64,000 nt of DNA, taken from Microbacterium candidum. GTDB lineage: Bacteria; Actinomycetota; Actinomycetes; Actinomycetales; Microbacteriaceae. The notes below the pieces were generated by a model. It ran no database searches and was not told the origin of the DNA. It saw only the letters and a program-made list of their open reading frames with translations. Each line of letters begins with the position of its first letter. Position 1 is the stretch's first letter. Positions 1 to 8,453 of this stretch are shown here, one piece after another. The DNA is taken from assembly GCF_030315975.1 (NCBI RefSeq), contig NZ_JASXSZ010000007.1, positions 49,902-113,901 on the forward strand, read 5' to 3'. Position numbers and translations under genes: made by a program.

Positions 1-155
1 GCGTCACCGACCTGCGTATCGACTGGACCGAGGGCGACCCGATCGCCGAGCTCGGCGCCCTGCTCGCCGTGTGGCTTCCGCAGCGCGACGACTACGTCAC
101 GCGCGGGCTCGACCCGACCGCAGCTCCCTCGTACGGGGTGCCCGGCGATGAGTGA
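1..155 (+). CDS. DUF1028-family protein, C-terminal end only (partial)
   Basis: Only the last 50 or so codons are in the window, read from position 3 to the TGA at 153-155. The peptide begins VTDLRIDW, continues DPIAELGALL and ends APSYGVPGDE. The pattern LRID..DPIAEL..LL resembles the C-terminus of DUF1028 proteins, which have an Ntn-hydrolase-like fold and no settled function. The stop overlaps the ATG of the next gene (ATGAGTGA), so the two are translationally coupled. The family call rests on a short tail from memory; the operon membership is seen directly. Confidence 0.5.
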   Translation, partial: VTDLRIDWTEGDPIAELGALLAVWLPQRDDYVTRGLDPTAAPSYGVPGDE

Positions 156-1332
156 CCAGCTCAAGCGCCGTGTCGCCGATCGCCTCGCCCATGTCGCCGA
201 TGAGCTCGTGACGCTCTCGAACGAGCTGCACGACGACCCGGAGCTCGGCTGGCAGGAAGTGCGATCGTCGGCGCGCGTCGCCGCAGTCCTCGAACGGCAT
301 GGATTCGTCGTGGAGCGCCCGTACCTCGGCCTGGAGACGGCGTTCCGTGCCGTGTACGGTCGGGGTGACGGCTTCACCGTCGGATTCCTCGCGGAGTACG
401 ACGCGCTTCCGGCGCTCGGGCACGCGTGCGGTCACAACCTCATCTCGGCCATGAGCGTCGGAGGAGCGATCGCGCTCGCCGAGGTCGCCGATGAGCTCGG
501 CGTCACCGTCGAGGTGATCGGCACCCCGGCTGAGGAGGGCTACGGCGGCAAGATCGAACTGCTCGAGCGTGGGGCGTTCACCGAGCTGGACTTCGCGCTC
601 ATGGCGCACCCCGCGCCGGTCGACGTCGCCGAGGCCGAGCCGCTCGCGGTGGCGCACTGGCACATCCGCTACGACGGCAAGGCCGCACACGCCGCGGGCT
701 ATCCCGAGCGCGGCGTCAACGCGAACGACGCCTTCCTCATCGCGCAGACCGCCATCGCGCTGCTGCGCCAGCAGCTGCCGGCGGGGGTGCGCGTCCACGG
801 AGTGCAGACGCGGGGCGGCGAGGCGCCCAATGCGATCCCCGAGCGGACCGAGGGCCGCTGGTACGTGAGGGCTGGGACCACCGAGAAGCTGCTCGAACTC
901 GAACAGCGCGTGTTGAACTGCTTCGAGGCGGGCGCGCTCGCGACGGGCGCCGCGCTGACCGTGACCCCCGAGGGCGGCCGGTACTCGGAGATGCGCACCG
1001 ATGTCGAGGCCCTCGACCTCTACCGCGCCAACGCGGTCGCGGTGGGTCGCGACTTCGACGTCGACCCGGCCGCCGCAGCGATGAACCGCGCGTCGACCGA
1101 CATGGGCAATGTCTCGCAGGTCGTGAACGCCATCCATCCCTACATCGGCGTCGGCGGCGAGGCGAGCAACCATCAACTCGAATTCGCGGAGGCGTGCGTC
1201 GGCCCGGCCGCCGAGCAGACCCTGCGGGACGGCGCCGTCGCGCTGGCCTGGACGGCGCTCGACGTGGCTCGACGCCGCGCGGCGTCGGCATTCGCATCCG
1301 CATCCGCGACCCCCGAAGGAGAACGCGCATGA
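148..1332 (+). CDS. M20-family metallo-amidohydrolase / peptidase
   Basis: A 394-residue cytoplasmic zinc or manganese hydrolase of the M20D (AbgB/hippurate-hydrolase-like) type, which cleaves N-acyl amino acids or similar amides. The metal-site motif HACGHN is at residues 92-97, and the catalytic Glu pair in PAEEGYGG is at about 129-130. The dimerisation lid lies around residues 170-280, and length is normal for the family. It starts inside the stop region of the upstream DUF1028 gene and its own TGA overlaps the ATG of the aldehyde dehydrogenase, so three genes form one tight operon. The substrate cannot be deduced. An amide-releasing enzyme followed by an aldehyde dehydrogenase suggests use of an amide or amine compound. 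Confidence 0.85.
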   Translation: MSDQLKRRVADRLAHVADELVTLSNELHDDPELGWQEVRSSARVAAVLERHGFVVERPYLGLETAFRAVYGRGDGFTVGFLAEYDALPALGHACGHNLISAMSVGGAIALAEVADELGVTVEVIGTPAEEGYGGKIELLERGAFTELDFALMAHPAPVDVAEAEPLAVAHWHIRYDGKAAHAAGYPERGVNANDAFLIAQTAIALLRQQLPAGVRVHGVQTRGGEAPNAIPERTEGRWYVRAGTTEKLLELEQRVLNCFEAGALATGAALTVTPEGGRYSEMRTDVEALDLYRANAVAVGRDFDVDPAAAAMNRASTDMGNVSQVVNAIHPYIGVGGEASNHQLEFAEACVGPAAEQTLRDGAVALAWTALDVARRRAASAFASASATPEGERA

Positions 1333-2810
1333 CCGCCACCGACTGGACCGCCCGCGCCCGCGCCCTCGTCATCGACGGACGCGCCGTCATCGACGGGCGA
1401 CGCGTGGATGCCTCGTCGGGGGCCACCCTGACGGTGACGAGCCCTGGCTCCCTCGCCCACCTCGCCGATCTCGCCGCCGGCTCCGAGATCGATGTCGACC
1501 TCGCCGTCGACCACGCCCGCCGCGCGTTCGACGGCGGCGCGTGGAGTCGTGTCGGCGCCGCGGAGCGCGGCAAGGCGCTCATCCGTCTCGCCGACCTCAT
1601 GATGGCGAACCTCGAGGAGCTGGCGCTGCTCGAGACCCTCGATTCGGGCAAGCCCATCGCACAGACGCTCACGGTCGACGTGCCCGGAGCCGCCGAGACC
1701 TTCCGCTGGTACGGCGAGCTCGCTGACAAGCGGTACGACGAGATCCCGGCCACGCCACCCGGCTCGACCGCCCTCGTGCGCCGCGTGCCGCTCGGTGTGG
1801 TCGGTGCGATCACGCCGTGGAACTACCCGCTCGAGATCGCAGCGTGGAAGCTCGCCCCCGCTCTCGCCGCCGGCAACAGCGTCGTGCACAAGCCGGCGAC
1901 CGAGACCTCGCTGACGGCCCTCCGTCTCGCCGACCTCGCCCTCAAGGCGGGCATTCCGGCGGGCGTCCTGAACGTGGTGCCCGGCCGCGGCTCGACGGTC
2001 GGCAACCGCCTCGCGCGCCACCCCGGCATCGACGTGCTCGCCTTCACCGGGTCGACCGCGGTCGCCAAGCAGCTGATGGTGGATGCCGGCAACTCCAACA
2101 TGAAGCGCGTCGCGCTCGAGGCGGGCGGCAAGAGCTCCAACGTGATCTTCGCCGACGCCGATCTCGGGACCGCCGCCGCGAAGGCCGCCTTCGGCGCGTT
2201 CTACAACCAGGGGCAGGTGTGCTCGGCGAACTCCCGCATCCTCGTGGAGCGGTCCGCGCACGACGAGTTCGTGCGGCTGCTGGCCGCCGCATCCGCCGAC
2301 TACGAGCCGAGCGATCCGCTCGCGGGCGACCCGGGCAACGGCAGCCTCATCAGCCGTGCGCACGCCGACGAGGTGGGCGTGGCGATCGCACGGGCAGCGG
2401 CCGACGGCGAGCTGGTGAGCCGCGGCGACCGCGTCACGATCACGGGATCGGACGCCTACCTGCGCCCCGCGATCGTCACGGGCCTCGCAGCCTCCCACGA
2501 CCTCCACCGGGTCGAGGTGTTCGGTCCGCTCGTGGCCGTCCTGCCCTTCGACACGGAGGAGGATGCGGTCCGCCTCGCGAACGCGACGGACTACGGGCTC
2601 GCCGCATCCCTGTGGACCAACGACCTCGGCCGTGCGCACCGCGTGTCCGAGGCCCTCGTCGCCGGCACCGTCTCGGTCAACACCGTCGACGCCCTCGGGA
2701 TCACGACGCCGTTCGGCGGCTTCCGTCAGTCCGGCTTCGGCCGCGACCTCTCGCGTCACGCCCTCGACAACTACACCGACTGGAAGACCACCTGGTTCCA
2801 GCACGGCTGA
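1329..2810 (+). CDS. NAD(P)-dependent aldehyde dehydrogenase
   Basis: A 493-residue aldehyde dehydrogenase of the betaine-aldehyde/general ALDH type, oxidising an aldehyde to an acid in the cytoplasm. The cofactor-site motif ITPWNYP is near residue 163, the general base Glu in LEAGGKS at 264, and the catalytic Cys in GQVCSANS at 298, so all key residues are present. I chose the ATG at 1329 because it overlaps the stop of the M20 gene (ATGA) and matches the usual N-terminus; in-frame starts further upstream lie inside that gene. Third gene of the 5'-end operon. The aldehyde used is not evident. Confidence 0.88.
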   Translation: MTATDWTARARALVIDGRAVIDGRRVDASSGATLTVTSPGSLAHLADLAAGSEIDVDLAVDHARRAFDGGAWSRVGAAERGKALIRLADLMMANLEELALLETLDSGKPIAQTLTVDVPGAAETFRWYGELADKRYDEIPATPPGSTALVRRVPLGVVGAITPWNYPLEIAAWKLAPALAAGNSVVHKPATETSLTALRLADLALKAGIPAGVLNVVPGRGSTVGNRLARHPGIDVLAFTGSTAVAKQLMVDAGNSNMKRVALEAGGKSSNVIFADADLGTAAAKAAFGAFYNQGQVCSANSRILVERSAHDEFVRLLAAASADYEPSDPLAGDPGNGSLISRAHADEVGVAIARAAADGELVSRGDRVTITGSDAYLRPAIVTGLAASHDLHRVEVFGPLVAVLPFDTEEDAVRLANATDYGLAASLWTNDLGRAHRVSEALVAGTVSVNTVDALGITTPFGGFRQSGFGRDLSRHALDNYTDWKTTWFQHG

Positions 2811-2828
2811 GGGAGGACTGCCTCGGTC

Positions 2829-2893
2829 CCCGAGGTTGTCGAGGGGTCGTTCGTCGTGCGGCGGGTGACGACGCCTCGACGGGCTCGGCGACC
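2829..2893. repeat. REP-like intergenic repeat, two facing half-copies
   Basis: After the aldehyde dehydrogenase stop lies ccgaggttgtcgaggggtcg, followed about 25 nt later by the reverse-oriented gcctcgacgggctcggcgac (2873-2892). The two can pair into a hairpin. The second half recurs exactly at 17922. This is the repeat family scattered through the window (13.2, 17.9, 19.5, 20.1, 34.6 and 56.2-56.5 kb). It probably also serves as a terminator-like structure for the operon upstream. Confidence 0.7.
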
Positions 2894-2991
2894 GGCGGGA
2901 CGGTTTGCGCATCCGTGTCCGAATCCGCGATCCTCGTTCGACGGAACAGGTGAAGGGGCCGAAAGGCGGCCCCGCATCGGAAGGACCGCTC

Positions 2992-3561
2992 ATGCGGAAG
3001 ATCGTGGCATTCGCCCACATGACGCTCGACGGGTACGCGTCGTCGAACGAGGGGATGGGGCTCGAGTGGACGCACCGCGCCTACGACGACGAGCTCGCCG
3101 CCTACGCGCAGCACATCCAGGAAGACTTCGACCTGCCCGTCTACGGGCGGGAGACCTATCTCGGGATGTCCGGCTACTGGAGCACCCAGCCGACCGACGA
3201 GAGCACCGAGACCGAACGCGCGCACGCCGAGTGGGTCAACCAGGTCTCCAAGATCGTCGTCTCGTCGACGCTCGAATCGGCCGACTGGAACAACACGCGG
3301 CTCGTCAGCGGGAATCTCGCGGAGGAGTTCGGGCGGCTGAAGGAGACGGATGGCGGGACCATCGCGATCTACGGAAGCCCGAAGCTCGTCCACTCGTTCC
3401 TCGCCGAGGGGCTCCTCGATGAGTTCCGCATCGTCGTCCACCCGCTCGTGATCGGCGGCGGCACGCCGCTGTTCCCCGCGGGCACGAAGCTCGACCTCGA
3501 CGTGGCCGAATCGCAGTCGTTCGCCTCAGGCGCCGTGTACCTGCGCTGCAGCGTCGCGTGA
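2992..3561 (+). CDS. Dihydrofolate reductase family protein (RibD C-terminal domain)
   Basis: A 189-residue protein of the RibD_C/DHFR-like fold. It starts MRKIVAFAHMTLDGYASSNE, a typical start for these stand-alone reductases, and has the C-terminal pattern FRIVVHPLVIGGGTPLF. Members bind NADPH, but the substrates of the stand-alone forms are mostly unknown. The ATG at 2992 has a good ribosome site (ggaagga). Such proteins are often found with DGPF/YCII proteins and ECF42 sigma factors, which are the next two genes, so they probably share the same regulatory unit. Folate synthesis is not implied. Confidence 0.8.
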   Translation: MRKIVAFAHMTLDGYASSNEGMGLEWTHRAYDDELAAYAQHIQEDFDLPVYGRETYLGMSGYWSTQPTDESTETERAHAEWVNQVSKIVVSSTLESADWNNTRLVSGNLAEEFGRLKETDGGTIAIYGSPKLVHSFLAEGLLDEFRIVVHPLVIGGGTPLFPAGTKLDLDVAESQSFASGAVYLRCSVA

Positions 3562-3575
3562 GGGAGGATCGGACC

Positions 3576-3932
3576 ATGCGATACCTGCTGCTGATCCGCC
3601 CCGATCTGGAGTCGTTCCCCGAGGACTGGGGTCCCGACCCGAAGCTCGAGGAGGACATGGGTGCGCTCCTCGAAGAGATGACGAAGGCCGGAGTGCTCCT
3701 CGACACCGCCGGGCTCCGCCCGCCCGAGGAGAGCGCGGTGCTGCGGCTCGCCGGCGGCGAGGTGACGGTGCTCGACGGCCCCTTCACCGAGTCGAAGGAG
3801 GTCGTCGGCGGATACTGCCTGCTGCAGACGCGTTCGCGCGACGAGGCGGTCGAGTGGGGCACGCGGTTCCTCCGCATCCACGGCCCCGAATGGAAGATGG
3901 CCCTCGAGCTGCGTGAGCTCGACGGGCAGTGA
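3576..3932 (+). CDS. YCII-related (DGPF) protein paired with the ECF sigma factor
   Basis: A 118-residue YCII/DGPF-domain protein. The signature DGPFTESKE is near residue 68, and the N-terminus MRYLLLIRPD is typical. DGPF proteins are the conserved genomic partners of ECF42-type sigma factors; the molecular role is unsettled. The ATG at 3576 follows gggaggatcgg, a strong ribosome site; the in-frame GTG at 3558 overlaps the upstream gene and is less likely. The stop overlaps the GTG of the sigma gene (GTGA), so translation is coupled. Confidence 0.85.
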   Translation: MRYLLLIRPDLESFPEDWGPDPKLEEDMGALLEEMTKAGVLLDTAGLRPPEESAVLRLAGGEVTVLDGPFTESKEVVGGYCLLQTRSRDEAVEWGTRFLRIHGPEWKMALELRELDGQ

Positions 3933-5254
3933 GCTCCGGGGAGCCGGCGGGCCGCGCGGGGGAGCGCGCGGCCGCCGCATCCGCCCCCGCTGATGCTGTG
4001 CGGGCTTCCGTGCCGGGCGATCGGGTGGATGCGGCGGTGGATGCCGCCTGGCGTATCGAATGGCCCCAGCTCGTCGCCGTCCTGACGCGGCTCCTCGGCG
4101 ACATCGGAGCCGCGGAGGACGTGGCACAGGACGCGCACCTCGCCGCGCTCGAGCAGTGGCCGCGCGACGGCGTGCCGGCGAACCCCGGCGCCTGGCTCAC
4201 GACCACTGCGAAACGCCGCGCGATCGATCGCATCCGGCGGGACGGGACGCTCGCGCGCAAGCGGCCGCTGCTCGAGACCGAAGTCCTGCTGGAGACGGCC
4301 GACGAGCCCGAAGAGGTCTCCGACGACCTGCTGCGCATGTTCTTCACGGCGTGCCACCCCGTTCTCCCGCGGGCGTCGCAGGTCGCGCTGACCCTCCGCA
4401 TGGTCGGCGGGCTCACGACCGAGGAGATCGCACGTGCCTACGTGCAGCCGACGGCCACGATCGTGCGGCGCATCTCGCGGGCGAAGCGGACGATCCAGGA
4501 TGCCGGCATCCCGTACGCCGTCCCCGAGGGGCCGGAGCTGACCGCGCGGCTGGATGCCGTGCTGGAGGTCGTGTACCTCGTCTTCAACGAGGGGTACGCG
4601 GCGACCGCGGGTGACGACTGGATGCGGACCGAGCTGTGCTTCGACGCGCTGCGGCTCGCCCGCATCCTCGGCGGCCTCATGCCGACAGAGCCCGAGGTCT
4701 TCGGGCTCGCGGCGCTGCTCGAGCTGCAGGCGTCGCGGCTGCGGGCCCGCCACGATCCGGCGGGCCGTCTCGTGCTCCTGCACGACCAGGACCGCACCCG
4801 GTGGGACCGGCTCCTCATCCGCCGCGGGTTCGCAGCTCTCGCCCGAGCGCACACCCTCGCCCGGTCGCGCGCCGAGCCGCCGGGGCCGTACGCGCTGCAG
4901 GCGGCGATCGCCGCCGCCCACGCGATGGCGACGACCCCGGACGACACCGACTGGCGCCGGATCGCGGGGCTCTACGCCGTGCTCGCGGCGCGCCGCCCGT
5001 CGCCGATCGTCGAGCTCAACCGAGCGGTCGCCGTGGCCGAGGTCTACGGTCCCACCGCCGGCCTCGAGCTCGTCGACGCCGTCGCCGGCACCGGGACGAT
5101 CGACGGATACCACCTGCTGCACGCCGTGCGCGGCGACCTGCTCGAGCGCCTCGGGCGGAGCGCGGAGGCGCGCGCCGAGTTCGTGCGGGCAGCCGAGCTC
5201 ACCGAGAACGCGGCGGAGCGAGCGATGCTGGAAGCGCGCGCGTCAGGCGTCTGA
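3929..5254 (+). CDS. ECF RNA polymerase sigma factor, ECF42 type with long C-terminal domain
   Basis: A 441-residue protein: sigma-70 region 2 at about residues 45-115 (GAAEDVAQDAHLAALEQWP), region 4 at about 150-205 (VALTLRMVGGLTTEEIARAY), then a roughly 230-residue TPR-like C-terminal extension (PSPIVELNRAVAVAEVYGP). That extension is the mark of ECF42, a group that uses its C-terminal domain rather than an anti-sigma factor. No anti-sigma gene is adjacent, which fits. The GTG at 3929 overlaps the YCII stop; the first 25 or so residues are low-complexity Ala/Gly, so a later GTG near 3997-4027 is possible. It likely controls its own DGPF operon. Confidence 0.88.
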   Translation: MSSGEPAGRAGERAAAASAPADAVRASVPGDRVDAAVDAAWRIEWPQLVAVLTRLLGDIGAAEDVAQDAHLAALEQWPRDGVPANPGAWLTTTAKRRAIDRIRRDGTLARKRPLLETEVLLETADEPEEVSDDLLRMFFTACHPVLPRASQVALTLRMVGGLTTEEIARAYVQPTATIVRRISRAKRTIQDAGIPYAVPEGPELTARLDAVLEVVYLVFNEGYAATAGDDWMRTELCFDALRLARILGGLMPTEPEVFGLAALLELQASRLRARHDPAGRLVLLHDQDRTRWDRLLIRRGFAALARAHTLARSRAEPPGPYALQAAIAAAHAMATTPDDTDWRRIAGLYAVLAARRPSPIVELNRAVAVAEVYGPTAGLELVDAVAGTGTIDGYHLLHAVRGDLLERLGRSAEARAEFVRAAELTENAAERAMLEARASGV

Positions 5255-5650
5255 GGATGCGGGGAACCGCTCCAGCACGTCGTGCCAGCCCTGCTCGTAG
5301 TCGGGGTTGTACGCGCGGCCGGGGGCCACGTGCACGAGGGTCATCTCCGTGGTCGCGGAGTCCACGGGGTCGAACACCACCGTCACGCGGTCGGCCTCCG
5401 ACTCCCCGTCCCACAGCCACGTGAAGGCGAGGACGTGGCCAGGGCGCGCCTCGGTGTATCCGCCGGAGACGGCGACGCCGTCGATCGGCGAGCGGATCTC
5501 GTAGGCACCGCCTTGCTGGACGTCGAGGTCGTAGGTGGTCTCCGCCCACTGCGGCCACCACCACTCGCGCATGCGGTCGGCGTGGGCCCACGCGTCGTAC
5601 GCGGTCAAGGGATCTGTCTGCACGAGCCGGGACACGATGAACGCGGTCAT
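5243..5650 (-). CDS. SRPBCC / AHSA1-like domain protein
   Basis: A 135-residue START/SRPBCC-fold protein of the Hsp90-ATPase-activator-homologue type. The motif AHADRMREWWWPQW and the pattern GGAYEIRSPIDG are characteristic of small AHSA1 proteins, which bind hydrophobic ligands. The ATG at 5648-5650 gives MTAFIVSRLVQTDP. It ends 12 bases inside the 3' end of the sigma gene on the other strand. AHSA1 proteins are often found near DGPF proteins and ECF factors, so it may belong to the same stress unit, but the ligand is unknown. Confidence 0.78.
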   Translation of the reverse strand: MTAFIVSRLVQTDPLTAYDAWAHADRMREWWWPQWAETTYDLDVQQGGAYEIRSPIDGVAVSGGYTEARPGHVLAFTWLWDGESEADRVTVVFDPVDSATTEMTLVHVAPGRAYNPDYEQGWHDVLERFPASSDA

Positions 5651-5726
5651 GAGCGCCACGATAGGCCTCCCCACGGACACGCGGGAGGCTCTTCCGCGGG
5701 TTCGGACCGCGTGCGACGATGACCGA

Positions 5727-6644
5727 ATGACACCCGAGCCGCAAGCCATCGATGCGCCCCTGACCCGATCGGCGGTCTTCCTCGTCGTGACGGTGGCGGA
5801 TGCCGCGACCGTCCGCGCGGTGCTCGGCGACCTGGACGGGCTCGTGAAGACCGTGTCGTTCCGCGACCTGCGGGAGTCGCTCGTGTGCATCGCGGCGATC
5901 GGCGCGCGCGTGTGGGCGGATGTCATGGGGACTCCGCCGCCCGCGGAACTCCACGCCTTCCAGACGGTGGTGGGCGAAACGCACACGGCGCCGGGGACGG
6001 ACGGTGATCTCCTCTTCCACATCCGGGCCGACTCCGCAGACCTGTGCTTCGAATTCGAACGCCTGCTGCTGGCATCCCTCGGCGATGCCGTCACCGTCGT
6101 CGACGAGACCGTGGGCTTCCGCTATTTCGACGCGCGGGACCTGCTCGGATTCGTCGACGGCACCGCGAATCCCGTCGGGCGTGCGCTGCCGCAGGTGACG
6201 ATCGTCGGCGACGAGGATGCCGCGCACGCGGGCGGCGCCTACGTCGTCACGCAGAAGTACCTGCACGACCTGGATGCCTGGCAGGCGATGTCGACCGAGG
6301 ACCAGCAGGCCGTCATCGGCCGCACGAAGATCGACAACGTCGAGCTGCCCGACGCCGAGAGCGGCCAGAAGTCGCACAAGACCCTCAACACGATCGAGGA
6401 CGATGCCGGCGAGCACGACATCCTGCGCGACAACATGCCGTTCGGACGTCCTGCGGCGGGGGAGTTCGGCACCTACTTCATCGGATACACGCGCCGCCTC
6501 TGGGTGATCGAGCGGATGCTGCAGCGCATGTTCCTCGGCGACCCGCCGGGGCTGCACGACCGCATCCTGGACGTGTCGACACCCGTGACCGGCACTGTGT
6601 TCTTCGCGCCGAGCGCGGATGCGCTCGCGGCACTGGGAGACTGA
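5727..6644 (+). CDS. Dyp-type haem peroxidase (YfeX-like)
   Basis: A 305-residue dye-decolorising peroxidase. The GxxDG motif reads GFVDGT with distal Asp144, the likely proximal haem ligand is His217 in QKSHK, and the distal Arg is 234 in ILRDNMPFG. This spacing matches the YfeX subfamily as I remember it. It has no Tat or Sec signal, so it is cytoplasmic and could be a shell-encapsulated cargo, but no encapsulin gene is in the window. The ATG at 5727 is taken because homologues start near here. It is followed within 5 nt by the acyl-CoA synthetase, so the two are probably co-transcribed. Confidence 0.87.
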   Translation: MTPEPQAIDAPLTRSAVFLVVTVADAATVRAVLGDLDGLVKTVSFRDLRESLVCIAAIGARVWADVMGTPPPAELHAFQTVVGETHTAPGTDGDLLFHIRADSADLCFEFERLLLASLGDAVTVVDETVGFRYFDARDLLGFVDGTANPVGRALPQVTIVGDEDAAHAGGAYVVTQKYLHDLDAWQAMSTEDQQAVIGRTKIDNVELPDAESGQKSHKTLNTIEDDAGEHDILRDNMPFGRPAAGEFGTYFIGYTRRLWVIERMLQRMFLGDPPGLHDRILDVSTPVTGTVFFAPSADALAALGD

Positions 6645-6648
6645 GACC

Positions 6649-8370
6649 ATGGCTGACAACGGGGCTGACAACGGGGCTGACAACGGGGCTGACATCGAGG
6701 CGTACCGCGCCGCGCGCGACCGCCTGATCGAACTGCGCGAGGACCGCCGTGACGCGGCCATCGGCTTCTCCTGGCCGGATCTCGGTGACACCTTCAACTG
6801 GGCGGTCGACTGGTTCGACGCGATCGCGCGGGGCAACGACCGCCCGGCGCTCGTGATCGTCGAGGAGGGCGGCGGGCGTACCGAGCGCTCGTTCGACGAG
6901 ATGGCGCGCCGCTCCGATCAGGTGGCTGCCTGGCTCGCCGGGCTCGGTGTCGCGAAGGGCGATTCGGTGATGCTGATGCTCGGCAATCAGGTCGAGCTGT
7001 GGGAGGCGATGCTCGGCATCTTCAAGCTCGGCGCGGTGGTGCTCCCCACCACGACCGCCGTCGGAACGCGCGATCTCATCGACCGCGTCGAGCGCGGCGC
7101 CGTGCGGCACGTCATCGCGACGGGCGGGGATGCGGCGAAGTTCGACGACGTGCCCGGTGCATATACGCGGATCCGCGTGGGCGACGGGCCTGCCGACTGG
7201 GCGGACTTCGCAGAGGCGTTCACGGCGGATGCGGCGCCCACGCCGCATCCCGGAACCGCTCCCGACGACCGTCTGCTTCTCTACTTCACGTCCGGGACGA
7301 CGTCGTCGCCGAAGCTCGTCGAGCACACGCAGGCGTCGTACCCCGTCGGGCACCTGACGACGATGTACTGGATCGGCCTCATGCCGGGCGACGTGCACCT
7401 CGCGATCAGCTCGCCGGGCTGGGCGAAGCACGCGTGGAGCTGTTTCTTCGCCCCGTGGATCGCCGAAGCGACGATCTTCGTCTACAACTACGCACGGTTC
7501 GATGCGGCCGCACTCCTCGGGCAGCTGCGCGACAACCGGGTGACGACGTTCTGCGCGCCTCCGACGGTGTGGCGGATGCTCATCCAGTCCGACCTGTCGG
7601 CAGGTCCCGGATCGCTTCGCGAAGTCGTGTCGGCGGGCGAGCCGCTGAACCCCGAGGTCATCAGCCAGGTGCACACCCACTGGGGCATGACCATCCGCGA
7701 CGGCTACGGCCAGACCGAGATGACCGCGGTGATCGCGAACCCGCCCGGTGCGCCCGTGCGTGAGGGATCGATGGGGCTGCCGCTGCCCGGCTGCCCCGTC
7801 GTGCTCGTCGACCCGATCACCGACGAGGTCGCGGGGGAGGGAGAGATCTGCATCGACCTGTCGCAGCATCCCGTCAACCTCATGGCCGGGTACGTCGGCG
7901 ACCCCGCGCGCAACGCCGAGGCGATGGCCGGCGGGCGCTACCACACGGGCGACATCGCGCGCCGCGAGGACGACGGCAACCTCACCTACGTCGGCCGCGC
8001 CGACGACGTGTTCAAGGCGTCGGACTACAAGATCAGCCCGTTCGAGCTCGAGAGCGTGCTCATCGAGCACCCGGCGGTCGCGGAGGCGGCGGTCGTCCCA
8101 GCGCCCGACGAGACGCGGCTCGCCGTGCCGAAGGCGTACATCGCGCTCGCGGCCGGGCACGTCGCGGACGAGGCGACGGCGCGCGCCATCCTGCAGTACG
8201 CGCGCGACCACCTCGCCCCGTTCCAGCGCGTGCGCCGCGTCGAGTTCTTCGAGCTGCCGAAGACGATCTCCGGGAAGATCCGCCGGGTCGAGCTGCGCGA
8301 GCGCGAGATCTCGATCTCGGAGGGCACGATCACGACCGTCGAGTGGCGCGACACGATCCTCTTCGAGTAG
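6649..8370 (+). CDS. AMP-dependent acyl-CoA synthetase
   Basis: A 573-residue adenylate-forming enzyme that makes an acyl-CoA from a carboxylate, ATP and CoA. The phosphate-binding loop is YFTSGTTSSPKLVEHTQ (about residues 210-226), the A5 motif DGYGQTEM near 350, the hinge YHTGDIARREDDGNL near 430, and the C-terminal SGKIRRVELR carries the catalytic Lys. Chain length points to the medium-chain/acetyl-CoA-synthetase-like branch. The N-terminus is unusual: MADNGADNGADNGAD, encoded by a 12-bp tandem repeat. The ATG at 6649 follows ggagactgagacc. The physiological acid is unknown. Confidence 0.87.
   Translation: MADNGADNGADNGADIEAYRAARDRLIELREDRRDAAIGFSWPDLGDTFNWAVDWFDAIARGNDRPALVIVEEGGGRTERSFDEMARRSDQVAAWLAGLGVAKGDSVMLMLGNQVELWEAMLGIFKLGAVVLPTTTAVGTRDLIDRVERGAVRHVIATGGDAAKFDDVPGAYTRIRVGDGPADWADFAEAFTADAAPTPHPGTAPDDRLLLYFTSGTTSSPKLVEHTQASYPVGHLTTMYWIGLMPGDVHLAISSPGWAKHAWSCFFAPWIAEATIFVYNYARFDAAALLGQLRDNRVTTFCAPPTVWRMLIQSDLSAGPGSLREVVSAGEPLNPEVISQVHTHWGMTIRDGYGQTEMTAVIANPPGAPVREGSMGLPLPGCPVVLVDPITDEVAGEGEICIDLSQHPVNLMAGYVGDPARNAEAMAGGRYHTGDIARREDDGNLTYVGRADDVFKASDYKISPFELESVLIEHPAVAEAAVVPAPDETRLAVPKAYIALAAGHVADEATARAILQYARDHLAPFQRVRRVEFFELPKTISGKIRRVELREREISISEGTITTVEWRDTILFE
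6652..6693 (+). repeat. 12-bp tandem repeat in the acyl-CoA synthetase N-terminus
   Basis: The unit gctgacaacggg occurs three and a half times directly after the ATG and encodes repeated Ala-Asp-Asn-Gly. Because 12 is a multiple of three, copy changes by slippage would lengthen or shorten the tail without a frameshift. Confidence 0.9.
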
Positions 8371-8453
8371 CCACCCGGAGGATCCGGACGATCGGTGGGA
8401 TCGCCCGGACGGGTCGTCGGATGGATGCCGCCGACCCATCGGTTGCACCCCGC

